Source: Chloroflexota bacterium
Lineage (GTDB): Bacteria > Chloroflexota > Anaerolineae > SpSt-313
Assembly (NCBI GenBank): GCA_029553955.1
Contig: JAKPJZ010000201.1
Location: forward strand, 62,001 to 126,000
Length of the DNA stretch: 64,000 nucleotides
Direction: 5' to 3'
This document shows, piece by piece, positions 62,283 to 64,000 of the stretch. The stretch's first letter is position 1. Each line of letters opens with the position of its first letter. The position numbers and the translations under genes are program-made. Below the pieces are notes generated by a model, which saw only the letters and a program-made list of their open reading frames with translations, was not told the origin of the DNA and ran no database searches.

Positions 62283-64000
62283 TCACAGTGGCGACACTTC
62301 GACCAGCACCGAGTGTGTGCGTGAGGCCTGGCTCGGCAGGGTCGGCTCGATAGACGTGGCGACATTGGCGCAGCCGGCGACGTCGCTCCCGTCGGCCTGC
62401 AGCGCCGGCCAGACCCCTTCCAGCAGGCAGACGACGCCGGGCATCATCTCTGCAGTCACCCGAACCGGGATCTGTATCGTCCCTTGCGGGCTCTGCACGC
62501 AGACGAGTTGCCCCTGCGTGATGTGGCGCGGTGCCGCATCTTCCGGGTGCATCCACAGCACCGGCTCGTCGCGCGCCATGATCTCTGGAATGTTGTTGCC
62601 CTGCGAGTGGACGCGATACTTGGGCTTGGGCGTGATCAGACGCAGAGGATACCGGCGATCCGCGGGCATGACCCGGCACTCGGGCAGGGCCGAAAAGCCC
62701 GTCTGATCGGCATAGGTCCGCGAAGCCAGCTCGACCCGGCCCGACGGCGTGGCCAGGGGATGCGCCCCCGGGTCGGCGACATAGTCGGAAAAGGCGACGC
62801 GCAGTTGGTCGGCCCCCATGTAGATCCCCGTGCGCCGGAACTCGTCATAATCGGGGATTTCTGAGTCTGCCACGAAGCTGCGCAGCCAGGCCTCCTCGTC
62901 TTTGCCTTCGGTGAACTCGCCCAAAGCCGAGGCGGGCGGCCAACTCGGCCAGGATAGCATAGTCGGTGCGCGTGCCCGGCAGCGGCTTGGTGGCGCGGTT
63001 GGAGAAGAGGAGATAGTTGCCGGAGGTGAAGATGATATCCTGGCGCTCGAGGGAGGTGCTGACCGGCAGGACCACGTCGCAATAGCGGGCGGTGGGGGTG
63101 AGGAAGAGGTCGTGACAGACCGAGAACTCGACCTGCTCAAAGGCGCGCATGTTCTTGTGCACGTCGCTGCCCTGAGAGACATAGTTGCCCCCCACGTTGT
63201 AGATGGCCTTGATATCGCTGGGGTAACCGCCGGCTTGTCCTCCCAGGATGGCATCGGCCCAACGATAGGTGGGCACCGCCGGCTGAGCCGCGAGCACCGG
63301 CACGCCGATGCTGCCCACCCGCGGCGGGGGCAGTGTGCCCTGGGCAAATGCGCCCGAGGAGCCGCCTGGTTGACCGAGGTTGCCGGTGGCCACCTGGAGG
63401 GCGATCGCCATGCGGATGGCGTCCTCGCCGCCGATGGTCCGCTGGATCGACAGGCCCGGCAGCAGCGCGGCCGGCTTGGCGCGCCCATACTGCCGGGCCA
63501 GGGCCACGATGGTCTCGGCCGGCGTGCCGCAGATGCGCTCGGCCCAGGCCGGGGTGCGCGCCACACCATCAGGGCCATCGCCACCCAGGATGCGCTGCAC
63601 CAAGCCATCAAAGCCGGCACTGTAGCGCGCGGCAAAGGCCGCATCGACCAGGTCCTCGGTGATCAGCACGTACAGCACGGCCATCATCAGCGCGCTATCG
63701 GTGCCAGGGCGGACGGGTATCCATTGCGTCCCGAGATGGCTCGCGGTCGCCGTGCGTCGCGGGTCGATGGCGATGATCGGCGTGCCCCGCCTCTTGGCCT
63801 CCAAAAGCCGCGCTTCCATTTCGCTGCCGAGGCGGCAATCGCTGATATTCGCGCCCCAGAGGATGATGAGGTTCGAGAACTGCAATGTGCCGGCGTCGAT
63901 GCCGGCGTTGAAGGTGCCGAGGACGAAGGGCGTGACAAAGAGTGCGGCCCCGTTGCTGTAGCCCGACGTGAGCTCGGTGCAGCCGCCAAACATGGCCAGG
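62283..64000 (-). pseudogene. Molybdopterin-dependent oxidoreductase (DMSO reductase family), frameshifted and partial
   Basis: Reading leftward from the right edge the first part begins LAMFGGCTELTSGYSN, with SNLIILWGANISDCRLGSEM, GTPIIAIDPRRTATASHLGT and VGGNYVSQGSDVHKN, typical of the bis-MGD catalytic subunits. Near 62922-62920 one extra G breaks the frame: it reads LAARLGFG..., and the continuation GEFTEGKDEEAWLRSFVA is in the next frame. It then runs to 62283 with LRLITPKPKYRVHSQGNNIP and GQLVCVQSPQGTIQIPVRVT, the C-terminal cofactor-binding domain. The N-terminal domain lies beyond the edge. It is either a real frameshift mutation or a sequencing error. Confidence 0.85.

Overview
The window is one 64 kb stretch of a high-GC bacterial chromosome (roughly two thirds G+C by eye). 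Gene content and style suggest a thermotolerant or anaerobic Chloroflexota (Anaerolineae-like) organism: a Rex regulator beside a sensory [FeFe]-hydrogenase-like protein, an archaeal-type ApgM phosphoglycerate mutase, an MrfA/YprA helicase, DUF2723 glycosyltransferase, and intergenic regions packed with palindromic repeats. The taxonomic assignment is inference; no rRNA is present. Promoters are unusually regular: about 18 sites read as TTGNNN, 16 to 18 bases, TATNNT, and two of them (merR-like and polX) place the predicted transcription start on the A of the start codon.

Layout. 1-13.4 kb: gatB (runs off the left edge), glyA, a broken MFS transporter, two glycosyltransferases divergent from a DUF2723 membrane protein, ogt with a zinc-ribbon membrane protein, tRNA-His with terminator, and a MerR / VWA / ARPP-1-like operon. 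13.7-17.1 kb: DUF1232, a candidate structured small RNA, DUF3800, a HEPN-like gene interrupted by one TAG codon, and an HNH endonuclease scrap; parts of this segment look lower in GC than the rest. 17.2-26.9 kb: three ABC-transporter genes, an SDR, a HAD phosphatase-like protein, an arrestin-fold protein and a Tat-exported DUF362 protein. 27-31.3 kb: rex, a HydS-like hydrogenase/PAS sensor and a SpoIIE-type phosphatase. 31.6-34.9 kb: a beta-carbonic-anhydrase-like protein, an SpoU methyltransferase, endonuclease IV and a YczE-type membrane protein. 35.3-41.9 kb: a glycolysis cluster (pyk, an M48 protease, pgk, pfk, apgM). 42-51.1 kb: a three-gene defence-type operon on the minus strand (SNF2 helicase with a DUF3883-like end, DUF1156 methyltransferase, DUF499 ATPase). 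51.4-60 kb: a small conserved protein that has lost its stop, polX, an SH3 protein, a divergent ligA and an MrfA-type helicase with an embedded HNH domain. 60.3-64 kb: an MNT/HEPN toxin-antitoxin pair, a LarA-family gene and a frameshifted molybdopterin oxidoreductase that runs off the right edge.

The most striking general feature is the repeats. At least eight dispersed palindromic families fill almost every gap over 100 bases. Some sit inside genes in frame (ligA, a glycosyltransferase, the HydS-like gene, probably the DUF362 linker) and others supply the stop codon or C-terminal tail of a gene. Three near-perfect palindromes of 66 to 86 bases with unrelated sequences lie directly downstream of genes. 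The most system-like loci are the DUF499/DUF1156/SNF2 operon with an inverted repeat in its promoter, the hydrogenase-like sensor with its phosphatase beside Rex, and the leaderless MerR/VWA/ARPP-1 operon.
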